Part shown: piece by piece, positions 54,707 through 63,940 of the stretch | Layout of the letters: every line of letters begins with the position of its first letter | How positions within the stretch are numbered: the first letter of the stretch is position 1 | From: Tsukamurella spumae | GTDB taxonomy: Bacteria > Actinomycetota > Actinomycetes > Mycobacteriales > Mycobacteriaceae | Assembly: GCF_012396015.1 (NCBI RefSeq) | Contig: NZ_JAAXOQ010000001.1 | Span: 62,001 to 126,000, forward strand | Direction of reading: 5' to 3' | DNA: 64,000 bases | Notes under the pieces: generated by a model | The model's input: the letters and a program-made list of their open reading frames with translations, nothing else | Databases searched by the model: none | What the model was told of the DNA's origin: nothing | Made by a program: the position numbers and the translations under genes

Positions 54707-55747
54707 CTACATGAGCCCGCGCAGCAGCTCGACCTGCCGCACGCGGCCCGCGGCGTCCTCCGCGATCGGCGCCACGGTGAGCACGGTGGCACCGGCCTCC
54801 TGGAAGGCCGCGATCCGCTCCTTGACGAAGCCCTTCGGGCCGATCAGCGAGATGTTGCGCGCCAGCTCGTCGGGCACGGCCTCGGTGGCGGCGGCCTTGT
54901 CGCCCGCGAGGTAGAGCTCCTGGATCCGGTCCGCCTCGGCGCCGTAGCCGTAGTTGGTGGCGAGGGTGTGGTAGAAGTTCTTGCCCTTGGCGCCCATGCC
55001 GCCGATGTACAGCGCGAGATGCGGCTTGACGAAGGCGAGCAGGTGATCGACGTTCTCGCCGATCGCCAGCGCGGGGCCCGCGTAGACGTCGAGCTCGCCG
55101 AGCGCGGGATCGCGCTTGGCCTTGCCCTCAGCGACGGCGTCACCCCATACGTCCTTGGCCTTCTCGGGCAGGAAGAAGATCGGCTGCCAGCCCTCGGCGA
55201 TCTCGGCGGCCAGCGCCACGTTCTTCTGTCCCAGTGCGGCCAGCAGGACCGGGATGCGCTCGCGCACAGGGTGGTTGATGAGCTTGAGCGGTTTGCCGAG
55301 GCCCGTGCCGCCGTCCTCCGCGGTCAGCGGCATCGTGTAGTGCTTGCCGCGATGCTCGAGCCGCTCACGGCGCCAGACCTTGCGGCAGATCTCGATGATC
55401 TCGCGGGTGCGCCCGATCGGGGCGTCGTACTTGACGCCGTGGAAGCCCTCGATCACCTGCGGGCCGGACGCGCCGAGGCCGAGGATGAACCGGCCGTCGG
55501 AGACGTTGTCGAGTCCGGCGGCGGTCATCGCGGTGAGGGTGGGCGTGCGGGTGTAGATCTGCAGGATGCCGGACGCGAGCTTGATGCGCTCGGTCTTCGC
55601 GGCGAGGTAGCCGAGCGCGCTGACGGCGTCGAACGAGTACGCCTCGGGGACGAAGACGATGTCGAGTCCCGCCCGCTCCAGGTCGAGGACCTCGTCGGCC
55701 GTCGCCTTGAACCCGTCCGTGTAGTTGATGCCCAATCCGATTCGCAT
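54707..55747 (-). CDS. F420-dependent-type LLM oxidoreductase (6), Rv3520c-like
   Basis: The 346-residue product reads like the actinobacterial F420-dependent LLM oxidoreductases: MRIGLGINYTDGF, FVPEAYSFDAVSALGYLAAKT, GILQIYTRTPTLTAMTA, GLGASGPQVIEGFHGVKYD and a late LIGPKGFVKERIAAFQEAG. These are found in lipid and steroid pathways, but this one's substrate is unknown. Its promoter region holds a perfect 12-bp palindrome, so it is probably under a TetR-type repressor encoded elsewhere. It follows treZ on the same strand with 57 bases between. Confidence 0.85.
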   Translation of the reverse strand: MRIGLGINYTDGFKATADEVLDLERAGLDIVFVPEAYSFDAVSALGYLAAKTERIKLASGILQIYTRTPTLTAMTAAGLDNVSDGRFILGLGASGPQVIEGFHGVKYDAPIGRTREIIEICRKVWRRERLEHRGKHYTMPLTAEDGGTGLGKPLKLINHPVRERIPVLLAALGQKNVALAAEIAEGWQPIFFLPEKAKDVWGDAVAEGKAKRDPALGELDVYAGPALAIGENVDHLLAFVKPHLALYIGGMGAKGKNFYHTLATNYGYGAEADRIQELYLAGDKAAATEAVPDELARNISLIGPKGFVKERIAAFQEAGATVLTVAPIAEDAAGRVRQVELLRGLM

Positions 55748-55765
55748 ACGGGCAAGGTTCTCACA

Positions 55766-55777
55766 AAGCGATCGCTT
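55766..55777. promoter_or_regulatory. Perfect palindrome AAGCGATCGCTT upstream of the F420-type LLM gene
   Basis: The 12-bp palindrome is centred about 25 bases before the ATG at 55747. Its size and symmetry fit a TetR-family operator. No regulator gene is adjacent. Confidence 0.5.
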
Positions 55778-55804
55778 AGCAACAGGGTGGCGGGGAAAGT
55801 GACC

Positions 55805-57544
55805 TCAGGCCGCGCGGCGCAGGACGACGAAGGACTCGCCCGGCACGATCGTCGCGTCGCCCTGGGCGGACGATGCCGCCCACTCCAGCACCGCGACGCC
55901 CCCGAACGGCGCCGTGACCGGCGCGGCGGAGACGTTGACGATCAGCGTCAGGTCGCCGCGATGCACCGCGAACCACGAGGCCTCGCCGGGGTGATCGGTG
56001 GAGACGGACCGCAGGTCGTCGTCGGCGAGCGCCGGGTCCGCACGCAGCGCGATGAGTGCGCGATAGGTGCGCAGCAGCCGCGCGTTCTCGGGGCGTTCCC
56101 GCTCGGTCCAGTCCAGGTGGGACGCAGCGAAAGTGCCCGGGTCCTGCGGGTCGGGCACCTCGCCCGGCGGCCAGCCGTGCTCCGCGAACTCGGCCGTGCG
56201 GCCCTCGACCGTGGCGCGGGCCAGCTCGGGCTCCGGGTGGCTGGTGAAGAACCGGAAGGGCGTGCGAGCGCCCCATTCCTCGCCCATGAACAGCATCGGC
56301 GTGAAGGCGGAGAACAGGACCAGCGCGGCCTTGATCGCCAGCCGCCCGGGGGACAGGTATTCGGCGGGCCGGTCGCCCCGAGCTCGGTTGCCCACCTGGT
56401 CGTGCGTGCAGGTGTAGGCCAGGAGCTGCGACGGTGCCACCAGAGCCGGGTCTATCCGTGCGCCGTGCACCCGTCCGCGGAAGGAGCTGAAGGTGCCGGC
56501 GTGGAAGAAGCCCTCGGTGAGCACGGTCGCCAGGCACTCCGGGCTGCCGAAGTCGGCGTAGTAGCCCTGCCTCTCTCCGGAGACGAAGGTGTGGACCGCG
56601 TGGTGCATGTCGTCGTTCCACTGCGCCGTGAGCCCGTACCCGCCGCGGTCCGCGGCCGTGACCAGGCGCGGATCGTTGAGATCGGATTCGGCGACCAGCG
56701 CGAGCGGCCTGCCGAGCTCGGCGGACAGTTCGGCGGTGAGGTCGGCGGCGTCCTGGAGAAGGTGCCGGCCCGAGCGATCGACCAGGGCGTGCACGGCGTC
56801 GAGCCGCAGGCCGTCCACCCCGTAGCGGCGCAGCCACCACGCCATGTCGTCGAGGATGAAGCGCCGCACCTCGGCACTGCCGGCGCCGTCGAGGTTGATG
56901 GTGCGGCCCCAGGGTGTCGCACCGTCCGTCTCGTAGGGGCCGAACCGCCCGAGGTAGTTGCCGGACGGTCCGAGGTGGTTGTGCACCACGTCGAGCAACA
57001 CGCCCAGCCCCGATCGGTGCGCGGCCGCGACGAAGCGCTCCAGGCCCGACGGTCCGCCGTACGGCTCGTGCACGGCGTACCACCCGACACCGTCGTAGCC
57101 CCAGCCGTGCGTGCCGTTGAAGGCGTTGACCGGCATGACCTGGACGAAACCGACGCCCATCTCGACGAGGTACGGGAGCCTCTCGACCGCGGCATCGAAG
57201 GTGCCCTCGGGGGTGAACGTGCCGATATGGAGCTCGTAGACGAGCGCGCCGGGCAGTTCCCGGCCCGCCCAGCGCGGCGGCGCGACCTGCGGGATCAATG
57301 CCGACGGTGCGTGCACTCCGTCGGGCTGGCGCGGCGAGCGCGGATCGGGGAGGACGGTCTCGTCATCGTCGAGCAGGTAGCCGTACCGCGCGCTCCCCGG
57401 CGCCGGTACCGTGGTGCGCCACCAGCCGCCGGCGTCCGCCCGCATCGGGTGGACCGCGCCGTCCAGCCACAGCCGTACCCGTTCCGGCCGCGGAGCCCAC
57501 ACCTCGAACCGATGATCGGCGGGAGCAGCGGACGGCGTGGACAT
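55805..57544 (-). CDS. treZ: Malto-oligosyltrehalose trehalohydrolase
   Basis: The 579-residue GH13 enzyme hydrolyses the bond that frees trehalose from the maltooligosyl-trehalose made by TreY. It has an N-terminal beta-sandwich (about 8-95, HRFEVWAPRPERVRLWL). The (beta/alpha)8 barrel has DVVHNHLGP, the nucleophile Asp in DGLRLDAVHAL, the acid/base Glu in LVAESDLNDPR and THDQVGNRARGD. A C-terminal beta-domain follows. The ATG starts 19 bases after the stop of an unknown gene that separates it from treY. All three are probably one transcript from the promoter near 60639. Confidence 0.95.
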   Translation of the reverse strand: MSTPSAAPADHRFEVWAPRPERVRLWLDGAVHPMRADAGGWWRTTVPAPGSARYGYLLDDDETVLPDPRSPRQPDGVHAPSALIPQVAPPRWAGRELPGALVYELHIGTFTPEGTFDAAVERLPYLVEMGVGFVQVMPVNAFNGTHGWGYDGVGWYAVHEPYGGPSGLERFVAAAHRSGLGVLLDVVHNHLGPSGNYLGRFGPYETDGATPWGRTINLDGAGSAEVRRFILDDMAWWLRRYGVDGLRLDAVHALVDRSGRHLLQDAADLTAELSAELGRPLALVAESDLNDPRLVTAADRGGYGLTAQWNDDMHHAVHTFVSGERQGYYADFGSPECLATVLTEGFFHAGTFSSFRGRVHGARIDPALVAPSQLLAYTCTHDQVGNRARGDRPAEYLSPGRLAIKAALVLFSAFTPMLFMGEEWGARTPFRFFTSHPEPELARATVEGRTAEFAEHGWPPGEVPDPQDPGTFAASHLDWTERERPENARLLRTYRALIALRADPALADDDLRSVSTDHPGEASWFAVHRGDLTLIVNVSAAPVTAPFGGVAVLEWAASSAQGDATIVPGESFVVLRRAA

Positions 57545-57562
57545 CGGTGAAGAACGATAGCG

Positions 57563-58240
57563 TCAATGCAGCGCCTCCCATTCCGCGGTGCGGGAACGAT
57601 GCAGTGCGAGGGCGGCGACCGCCGACTCGACGGATTCGTGCCGACCGCCCGAGATGCATCCGACGGACCGGAACTCGTGCTGGTCCAACAGGCGGAACCG
57701 CCACACCTCGTCGAGCGAGCCGGCGCAGATGTGGGTGGTGAGGGTGACCACGGCGGGAACGCCGAGGCAGGCGTTGCCGTCCTCCGCGAAGAACTCCGCG
57801 AAGGTGCGCTCCCCGAGCCGGACGTAGAGCGTGTCACCCATCGGGACCTCGCTGAGGACCGACCGGGTCCCGTCCATCACCAGCCGGTCGTGGATGTCCG
57901 CCGTGAGCTCCCAGGCGGTGGCCATGCCGGCGCAGCGGATGAGCAGGTGGGCAACCTCCTCCGGATCCTCCAGCAGCCCGAGGATCGAGTTGCGGCCCTC
58001 GCGCAGCGCCCGCACCTCGATCGCGCCGCCGGGCAGGGATTGGGCCGTGAGCCGCGACGTGGCGACCGTCATCACCAGGCGGCCCGTGGGCAGCAGATCG
58101 GCGGGGAGGCCGTGCTCCCGGAGCGATTCCGCCACCCGCGCCAGGGACGAGGCGCGGATCCGAGCGCCGCTGACGCCGACGCGCGCGGTGGCGGACTGGG
58201 CGAGTGCCGTCCTGAGCGGCCGCGGGGTTTCGCTGTTCAT
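57563..58240 (-). CDS. Unknown protein encoded between treY and treZ
   Basis: I do not recognise this 225-residue protein. It has no signal peptide or membrane helix. It begins with a disordered Ser/Arg/Ala-rich stretch (1-35), followed by a mixed alpha/beta region with GAIEVRALREGRNSILGLLED, CAGMATAWELTADIHDRLV and LGVPAVVTLTTHICAGSLD. It has three Cys in the second half. Spacings of 34 bases from treY and 18 bases to treZ indicate co-transcription with the trehalose genes. In M. tuberculosis treX, treY and treZ are contiguous, so its place here is unusual. A link to trehalose synthesis is inference only. Confidence 0.7.
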   Translation of the reverse strand: MNSETPRPLRTALAQSATARVGVSGARIRASSLARVAESLREHGLPADLLPTGRLVMTVATSRLTAQSLPGGAIEVRALREGRNSILGLLEDPEEVAHLLIRCAGMATAWELTADIHDRLVMDGTRSVLSEVPMGDTLYVRLGERTFAEFFAEDGNACLGVPAVVTLTTHICAGSLDEVWRFRLLDQHEFRSVGCISGGRHESVESAVAALALHRSRTAEWEALH

Positions 58241-58274
58241 GCCCCGAGTGTGCGCGGACCCACTGACAAGTTTT

Positions 58275-60632
58275 CTACTCGCGCACCAGCAGGGCGACAG
58301 GATGTTCGAGGAGGACCTCGGCGAGCAGCACCCGACCTGCGAAGACATTCCCCGTGAGGCGATCCGTCCACTCACCCGCGCCGAGATCCACGCGGGTGCC
58401 GCGCCAGCCCCCGGCGCGGTCGAGGACCAGGGATCGGCGCGTCGCGAGGGCGGCCACATCGGGCGCCCCGCCCTGTGGCCCGCGCAGGAATCCGAGCAGG
58501 TGATCCGCGGCGGGGCCGTCCGCTCGGAGCGGAGTGTAGGACCCGCCGACGAAGCTGTCCGGACGCTCGCGGCGCAGCCGCAGCGCCGCGCGCACGACCT
58601 CGCGCTTGGGACTCGAGCCGCCCGGCAGCGCCGTCCAGTCGACGGGGCGGCGGTTGTCGGGGTCCACGAGCGAGTCCTCCCACCGCTCCGTGCCCTGGTA
58701 GACATCGGGCACGCCCGGCCCGGCGAGCTGCAGCAGCTTCTGCGCGAGGGAGTCGGAACGGCCGTGGGGTGCGAGTCCGGCGACCAGCTCCGCCATCTCG
58801 GTGCCGACCGGACTGCCCAGCACCGCGTCCAGGAAGGTGTGCCCGGCGGCCTCGAAGTCACCGTCGGGCGAGGTCCAGGAGGTGCCGATCCGGGCCTCCC
58901 GCATGGCCTTCTCGGCGTACGCGTGCAGCCGGCCCCGCAGGCCGTCGGTGACCGCGCCGTCGTCGGGCAGGACGCCGAACACCGTCTGGAGCAGGAACAG
59001 CGCCGTCACCGGATGCGGCGCGGAGGGCAGCTCCGGCAGCCACCGGTCGACGACCGCCGCCCAGTCGTCGGCGCACTGGCTGAGCACGCCGATCCGCGCA
59101 CGCACGTCCTCGCCGCGCTTGGTGTCGTGGGTCGAGAGGGCGGTCATCGCCGCGGGCCACTCGGCGGCGCGCCGGGACAGGGCGGGGTGCGGGTCCGCGG
59201 GACCGAAGTCCGACGGTGTGCCGCCCACCTCCTGCAGCGAGACCAGGCGAGCGGAGCGGTAGAACGCGGTGTCCTCGAGGGACTTCGCGGTGAGCGCCCC
59301 GGTGAGCTGAGCGAATCGGTGCGCGCTGTCCCGGCCGAGGGACCGCGCTGCCGTCACGGACTCGGTCGCCACGGCCGATCCGGGAGGGGCGTCGGTGAAG
59401 GTCGCCCGGTAGTGCGCGTAGGTGCCCGTGTTCGCGGCGGGGACGTGCAGGACGGGGTAGTCATCACGGTAGTAGGGGATCTCGTTCATCCACGCGAGAG
59501 CGGCGTCGGCGAGCGCATCGACCGGGACGGACGTACCGGTCTCCTCGCGGACGGAGCGGGCCAGCCGGAGGAACTCCGGGCGCAGGTCCCGCCCGGCGAG
59601 CTCGTCGCGCAGCCGGAGCGTGGATGCCGAGTTCCACAGCGCAGCACCATCGTCCCCGGTCCAGCGCGTGTGCAGATCCGTCAGGACCGGCTCCCCGGCG
59701 GGGTCGAGCAGCGCGTGCCCGAGCTCGCGCAGGGCGTCGTAGCCAGTGGTCCCGGCGACGGGCAGAGTCGGCTCCAGGGGCTCGTCGACCGCCATGATCT
59801 TCTCGATCACGATCCATGCCTCCGGCCCGACGAGCGCCCGCAGCCGGCGCAGGTAGTCGATCGGATCCGCCAGCCCGTCGGGGTGGTCCACGCGCAGGCC
59901 GTCGGCGATCCCGTCCGCGAACCAGGAGCCGATCTCGGCGTGCGTCACGGCGAACACCTCGGGGTCCTCGACCCGGACGCCCGCGAGGTCGTCGACGGTG
60001 AAGAACCTCCGGTAGGTGCGGATCGGGGCGTCCCACGGGACCAAGCGATAGGGCTGGGCGTAGTGCACGTGACCGGCGTCCCCGCCGGGATCGCGCCCGA
60101 TGGGGAACACCCGGTCGTGGTAGCGCAGCAGCGGTTCGGGACCCGTCCGGTCCACCGTGAGGGCGGCACCGTCGTCGCCCGAGGCCAGCACCGGCAGGGC
60201 CAGTTTGCCCCCGGCGCCGTTGCGCGGGTCCCAGTCGATGTCGAAGATGTGCGCGTACTCGGACCTCCGGCCGAAGCGCAGCACGTCCCACCACCACGGG
60301 TTCTGCTCCGGACGGCCCACGCCGAGGTGGTTCGGGACGATGTCGATCACGAGGCCGAGGCCGTCGACGTGCGCCGAGTCCGCGAGGCGCTCGAGGCCCT
60401 TGCGGCCGCCCAGCTCGCCGCGGACCGTCGTCGGGTCGACGACGTCGTAGCCGTGCGCGGAACCGCGCACCGCCTCCAACACCGGCGACAGGTACAGGTG
60501 GGTCACCCCGAGATCGGCCAGATAGGGCACCTGAGCTGCGGCGTCGTCGAAGGTGAAGGCAGGGGAGAGCTGCAGGCGGTAGGTCGAACCCACCCGACGT
60601 TCCTTCGGGCCCAACCCGCTCGTGCCGCGCAC
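58275..60632 (-). CDS. treY: Malto-oligosyltrehalose synthase
   Basis: The 785-residue GH13 enzyme isomerises the reducing-end alpha-1,4 bond of maltodextrins into an alpha,alpha-1,1 bond. It starts with [17 protein letters not shown], and shows DIVPNHLGV, the nucleophile Asp in [11 protein letters not shown], the acid/base Glu in WIVIEKIM and [11 protein letters not shown]. The length is normal for TreY. The GTG at 60632 is chosen because a TACTCT box lies 6 bases upstream. It is divergent from bioA with 32 bases between start codons. TreY with TreZ gives trehalose from glycogen ends. Confidence 0.95.
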   Translation of the reverse strand: MRGTSGLGPKERRVGSTYRLQLSPAFTFDDAAAQVPYLADLGVTHLYLSPVLEAVRGSAHGYDVVDPTTVRGELGGRKGLERLADSAHVDGLGLVIDIVPNHLGVGRPEQNPWWWDVLRFGRRSEYAHIFDIDWDPRNGAGGKLALPVLASGDDGAALTVDRTGPEPLLRYHDRVFPIGRDPGGDAGHVHYAQPYRLVPWDAPIRTYRRFFTVDDLAGVRVEDPEVFAVTHAEIGSWFADGIADGLRVDHPDGLADPIDYLRRLRALVGPEAWIVIEKIMAVDEPLEPTLPVAGTTGYDALRELGHALLDPAGEPVLTDLHTRWTGDDGAALWNSASTLRLRDELAGRDLRPEFLRLARSVREETGTSVPVDALADAALAWMNEIPYYRDDYPVLHVPAANTGTYAHYRATFTDAPPGSAVATESVTAARSLGRDSAHRFAQLTGALTAKSLEDTAFYRSARLVSLQEVGGTPSDFGPADPHPALSRRAAEWPAAMTALSTHDTKRGEDVRARIGVLSQCADDWAAVVDRWLPELPSAPHPVTALFLLQTVFGVLPDDGAVTDGLRGRLHAYAEKAMREARIGTSWTSPDGDFEAAGHTFLDAVLGSPVGTEMAELVAGLAPHGRSDSLAQKLLQLAGPGVPDVYQGTERWEDSLVDPDNRRPVDWTALPGGSSPKREVVRAALRLRRERPDSFVGGSYTPLRADGPAADHLLGFLRGPQGGAPDVAALATRRSLVLDRAGGWRGTRVDLGAGEWTDRLTGNVFAGRVLLAEVLLEHPVALLVRE

Positions 60633-60638
60633 GCGGCC

Positions 60639-60656
60639 AGAGTACGCGGCTATGGT
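60639..60656. promoter_or_regulatory. Overlapping leaderless promoters of treY and bioA
   Basis: On the minus strand TACTCT (60644-60639) is 6 bases from the treY GTG. On the plus strand TATGGT (60651-60656) is 8 bases from the bioA ATG. The 32-base gap holds no ribosome-binding site for either gene. I see no TGAAC-type biotin operator here, unlike at bioF and bioB. Confidence 0.55.
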
Positions 60657-60664
60657 GGCCCGAC

Positions 60665-61936
60665 ATGACGCCCGATCAGATCCTCGCCCTGGACGCCCGC
60701 ACCCTCTGGCATCCGTACAGCGCGGTGGGCGGCTCCGGTGCCCGGGTGGTGACCTCGGCGGAGGGGGTGCGCCTGACTCTCGGCGACGGATCGCAGGTGA
60801 TCGACGGGATGAGCTCCTGGTGGGCCGCGATCCACGGCTACCGCAACCCCGTCCTCGACGCCGCCGCGAAGGCCCAACTCGACACGATGTCGCACGTCAT
60901 GTTCGGCGGGCTCACCCACGAGAGCGCCGCCCGGCTCGGCGAGCTCCTGGTCCGGATCACGCCGGACGGGCTGGACCGGGTGTTCCTCGCCGACAGCGGG
61001 TCGGTCTCGATCGAGGTCGCCGTGAAGACCGCCCTGCAGTACTGGCGCGCCCGGGGGGTCGAGGGCCGGAACCGGTTGCTGACCTGGCGCGGCGGCTACC
61101 ACGGCGACACCTTCACCCCCATGAGCGTGTGCGACCCCGACGGCGGCATGCACTCCCTGTGGACGGATGTCCTGGCGACGCAGGTCTTCGCGCCGGCACC
61201 GCCCGCGGCCTACGACGAGGCCTATGTGGCCGAGCTGGATCGCCTGGTCGGCGCGCACGCCCACGAGCTGGCGGCCGTCATCATCGAGCCCGTCGTCCAG
61301 GGCGCGGGCGGCATGCGCTTCCACCCGCCCGCGTACGTCTCCGCGCTGCGCGAGATCACCCGCCGGCACGGCGTCCTGCTCATCTGCGACGAGATCGCGA
61401 CGGGATTCGGGCGCACCGGCACGCTGTTCGCCTGCGACGCCGCCGCGGTCACGCCGGACATCCTGTGCGTCGGCAAGGCCTTGACCGGGGGATACCTCAC
61501 ACTCGCCGCGATGCTCTGCACGGACGAGGTCGCGCTGACCATCTCGAACTCCGACCAGGGGGCGCTCATGCACGGGCCGACGTTCATGGCGAACCCGCTG
61601 GCCTGCGCGATCGCCGTGGCCAGCACCGAACTACTGCTGTCGCAGGACTGGGCGGCACGGGTGGCGGCCATCGAGCACGGGCTGCGCGACGGGCTCGCAC
61701 CGCTGCGCGCGCTGCCCGGCGTCGTGGACGTGCGGGTCCTCGGGGCGATCGGCGTCGTGCAGCTCGACCGCCCCGTCGATATGGCCGTCGCCACCGCGGC
61801 GACGGTGGCGGCGGGCGTCTGGCTGCGCCCCTTCCGCGACCTCGTCTACACGATGCCGCCGTTCATCAGCACCCCCGCGGACGTGGCCGCGATCTGCGGA
61901 GGGGTCTCGGCCGCCGTGCGCGCGGCGCTACAGTGA
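60665..61936 (+). CDS. bioA: Adenosylmethionine-8-amino-7-oxononanoate aminotransferase
   Basis: The 423-residue class III aminotransferase makes 7,8-diaminopelargonate using S-adenosylmethionine as amino donor. It shows LWHPYSA at the N-terminus, [12 protein letters not shown], the PLP-contact region [28 protein letters not shown] and the PLP Lys in [10 protein letters not shown]. It is the first biotin gene, transcribed rightward from a probable leaderless promoter shared back-to-back with treY. bioF begins 4 bases after its stop but has its own promoter-like box inside the end of bioA. The layout matches Rv1568-Rv1570. Confidence 0.96.
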   Translation: MTPDQILALDARTLWHPYSAVGGSGARVVTSAEGVRLTLGDGSQVIDGMSSWWAAIHGYRNPVLDAAAKAQLDTMSHVMFGGLTHESAARLGELLVRITPDGLDRVFLADSGSVSIEVAVKTALQYWRARGVEGRNRLLTWRGGYHGDTFTPMSVCDPDGGMHSLWTDVLATQVFAPAPPAAYDEAYVAELDRLVGAHAHELAAVIIEPVVQGAGGMRFHPPAYVSALREITRRHGVLLICDEIATGFGRTGTLFACDAAAVTPDILCVGKALTGGYLTLAAMLCTDEVALTISNSDQGALMHGPTFMANPLACAIAVASTELLLSQDWAARVAAIEHGLRDGLAPLRALPGVVDVRVLGAIGVVQLDRPVDMAVATAATVAAGVWLRPFRDLVYTMPPFISTPADVAAICGGVSAAVRAALQ

Positions 61937-61954
61937 TGACATGAACGGTGTTCA
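61929..61954 (+). promoter_or_regulatory. Internal bioF promoter with BioQ-like operator
   Basis: TACAGT (61929-61934), inside the last codons of bioA, lies 6 bases before the bioF ATG. The palindrome TGAAC-GGT-GTTCA (61942-61954) overlaps the start codon. The form matches TGAAC-N3-GTTAC-like sites of the actinobacterial biotin repressor BioQ. Confidence 0.6.
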
Positions 61955-63122
61955 AGTCTCCGCCCGCCGAGGAGATCGAGATCCGGCCCGCGGGGACGCC
62001 CGCGGGGGCGCGCTGGGGTGGCTCGACGGCTACGCCGCGGACCGTGCCGAGGCCGGCCTGCGCCGCACGCTGTCGGCGCGCCGCCCGGCCGAGCCCGGGC
62101 TCGACCTCGCGTCGAACGACTACCTGGGCCTGAGCCGGCACCCGCGCGTGCTCGCCGCCGCCGCCGATGCCCTGCATCTGTGGGGCGCCGGCGCCACCGG
62201 ATCGCGCCTGGTCACCGGCACAACGGAACTGCACGAGTCGTTCGAGCGCGGCATCGCCGAGTTCCTGGGCGCGGAGGCGGCGCTGTGCTTCTCGTCGGGG
62301 TACCTCGCGAACCTCGGCGTCGTGACCGCGCTCGCGGGCCGCGGGGCCCTGGTCGTCTCCGACGGCGGCTCGCACGCGTCGCTCGTCGACGCCTGCCGCC
62401 TCTCGCGCGCCCGCGTCGTGGTCACGCCGCGCGGCGATGTGAACGCCGTTCGGACGGCCCTGGCCGCGCGCACCGAGGACCGCGCGCTCGTCCTCACCGA
62501 CTCGGTCTACAGCGCCGACGGCGCGCTCGCCCCGGTCGCGGGGCTGTACGACGCCGCTCGCGCGCACGGCGCGGTCCTCGTCGTCGACGAGGCACACGGC
62601 CTGGGTGTCCGGGGCTCCGGCGGACGCGGCCTGGTCCACGAACTCGGCCTGGCCGGCGCGCCCGACCTCGTCGTCACGGCCACGATGTCCAAGGCGCTCG
62701 GCTCGCAGGGCGGGGTGGTCCTCGGACCCGAGCCGGTTCGCGCGCACCTGATCGACGCCGCTCGGCCGTTCATCTTCGACACGGGCCTAGCCCCCGTGGC
62801 CGTCGCGGCGGCGGACGCCGCGCTCGCCGAGCTGCGAGCCGCGCCCGCGCTCGCGGCCCGGGTCCTCGACCGTGCCCGCGCGGTGGCCTCCGGTATCGGG
62901 GCGCCCGAGCCGACCTCCGCGGTGGTCTCGCTCGTCCTCGGCGAGCCGGAGCGCGCCGTCGCCGCCCGCGATGCGTGCGCGGCGCAGGGTGTGCGCGTCG
63001 GCTGCTTCCGGCCCCCGTCGGTGCCCGAGGGGACCTCGCGGCTGCGGATCACCGTCCGGGCCGACCTCACGGACGCCGAGGTGGACACCGCGGTCGCAGT
63101 GATCCGACGGGCGATCGCGTGA
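61941..63122 (+). CDS. bioF: 8-amino-7-oxononanoate synthase
   Basis: The 393-residue PLP enzyme condenses pimeloyl-ACP/CoA with alanine. It shows [41 protein letters not shown] and the PLP Lys in [13 protein letters not shown]. The first ~25 residues are Arg/Gly-rich and poorly conserved. The ATG at 61941 is supported by a TACAGT box 6 bases upstream, although a start further in cannot be ruled out. Its stop overlaps bioD as GTGA. It is probably repressed by biotin through the palindrome at its start codon. Confidence 0.94.
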   Translation: MNGVQVSARRGDRDPARGDARGGALGWLDGYAADRAEAGLRRTLSARRPAEPGLDLASNDYLGLSRHPRVLAAAADALHLWGAGATGSRLVTGTTELHESFERGIAEFLGAEAALCFSSGYLANLGVVTALAGRGALVVSDGGSHASLVDACRLSRARVVVTPRGDVNAVRTALAARTEDRALVLTDSVYSADGALAPVAGLYDAARAHGAVLVVDEAHGLGVRGSGGRGLVHELGLAGAPDLVVTATMSKALGSQGGVVLGPEPVRAHLIDAARPFIFDTGLAPVAVAAADAALAELRAAPALAARVLDRARAVASGIGAPEPTSAVVSLVLGEPERAVAARDACAAQGVRVGCFRPPSVPEGTSRLRITVRADLTDAEVDTAVAVIRRAIA

Positions 63123-63823
63123 TCCTCGGCGTGACCGGCACGTCCACCGGCGTGGGCAAAACGGTGGCCACGGCGGCCCTCGCCGCGGCGCTGCGGCCAG
63201 GAGGGCCGGTCACCGTCGTCAAGCCCGCCCAGACCGGACTGCCCGACGGTGCCGATCGCGACGCCGACGGTGCGCTGTCCGACGCGGCCGAGGTCGCGCG
63301 GCTGGCTCCCGGGGTGGCGACCGTCGAGCATCGCCGGTATCCGGAGCCGCTGGCGCCGCTCACCGCGGCCCGTCGCGCCGGGCTGCCGGCGTTGGGCCTG
63401 GAGGAGTCCGTCGGCGTGGTGCGCGCGGCCGAGGGGACGGTGCTCGTGGAGGGTGCCGGCGGCGTCCTGGTGCGCCTCGGCCTCGACGGGAATCGAACGC
63501 CGTTCACGCTGATCGACCTGGCGCGGGAACTCGGCGCGGCCGTCGTGGTGGTGGCCGATCCGGCGCTCGGCACGCTCAACCACACCGAGCTCACCGTCCG
63601 CGCGCTGGCGGCGGGCGGGGTCTCCTGCGCGGGGATCGTGCTCTCCCGCTGGCCGGAGGCGCCCGGCCTGGCGGAACGCTGCAACCTCGTCGACCTGCCC
63701 GAGCTCACCGGAGTGCCGATCGTGGGCAGGGTGCCCGACGGTGCCCCCGCGCTCGCTCCGGACCGGTTCGGCGCGCACGCCCCGTCGTGGTTCGACGCGG
63801 TGTGGCTGGCCGGACTCGCCTGA
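63119..63823 (+). CDS. bioD: Dethiobiotin synthetase
   Basis: The 234-residue product closes the ureido ring of dethiobiotin using ATP and CO2. It has the P-loop [18 protein letters not shown] (4-21), the substrate Lys in VVKPAQTG, and [13 protein letters not shown] for metal and substrate binding. The GTG start overlaps the bioF stop by 4 bases. It ends 117 bases before bioB, where a fresh promoter and operators begin. Confidence 0.95.
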   Translation: MILGVTGTSTGVGKTVATAALAAALRPGGPVTVVKPAQTGLPDGADRDADGALSDAAEVARLAPGVATVEHRRYPEPLAPLTAARRAGLPALGLEESVGVVRAAEGTVLVEGAGGVLVRLGLDGNRTPFTLIDLARELGAAVVVVADPALGTLNHTELTVRALAAGGVSCAGIVLSRWPEAPGLAERCNLVDLPELTGVPIVGRVPDGAPALAPDRFGAHAPSWFDAVWLAGLA

Positions 63824-63839
63824 GGCCGCGGTCGACCCT

Positions 63840-63872
63840 TGAACGCCGTTCATGAATTGAACGCTGTACAGT
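63840..63872 (+). promoter_or_regulatory. bioB promoter with two BioQ-like operators
   Basis: Site 1 is TGAAC-GCC-GTTCA (63840-63852), a perfect palindrome. Site 2 is TGAAC-GCT-GTACA (63858-63870). Their centres are 18 bases apart. The -10 box TACAGT (63867-63872) overlaps site 2. A leader of about 60 bases follows, with ribosome-binding site GAGGGAG at 63929-63935. Confidence 0.65.
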
Positions 63873-63940
63873 GCTCGGTAACCGCGACGCTCCGGGGTCG
63901 CACGCCACAGCCGACAGCCCACGCCGACGAGGGAGATCAC

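Noticed and set aside
42885-55804. Prophage, insertion sequence or integrative element carrying the accessory genes
   Set aside because: No integrase, transposase, phage structural gene, tRNA attachment site or flanking direct repeat was found.
63824-63940. Riboswitch in the bioB leader
   Set aside because: The conserved elements are DNA palindromes of operator type around the -10 box. No extended RNA structure was recognised.
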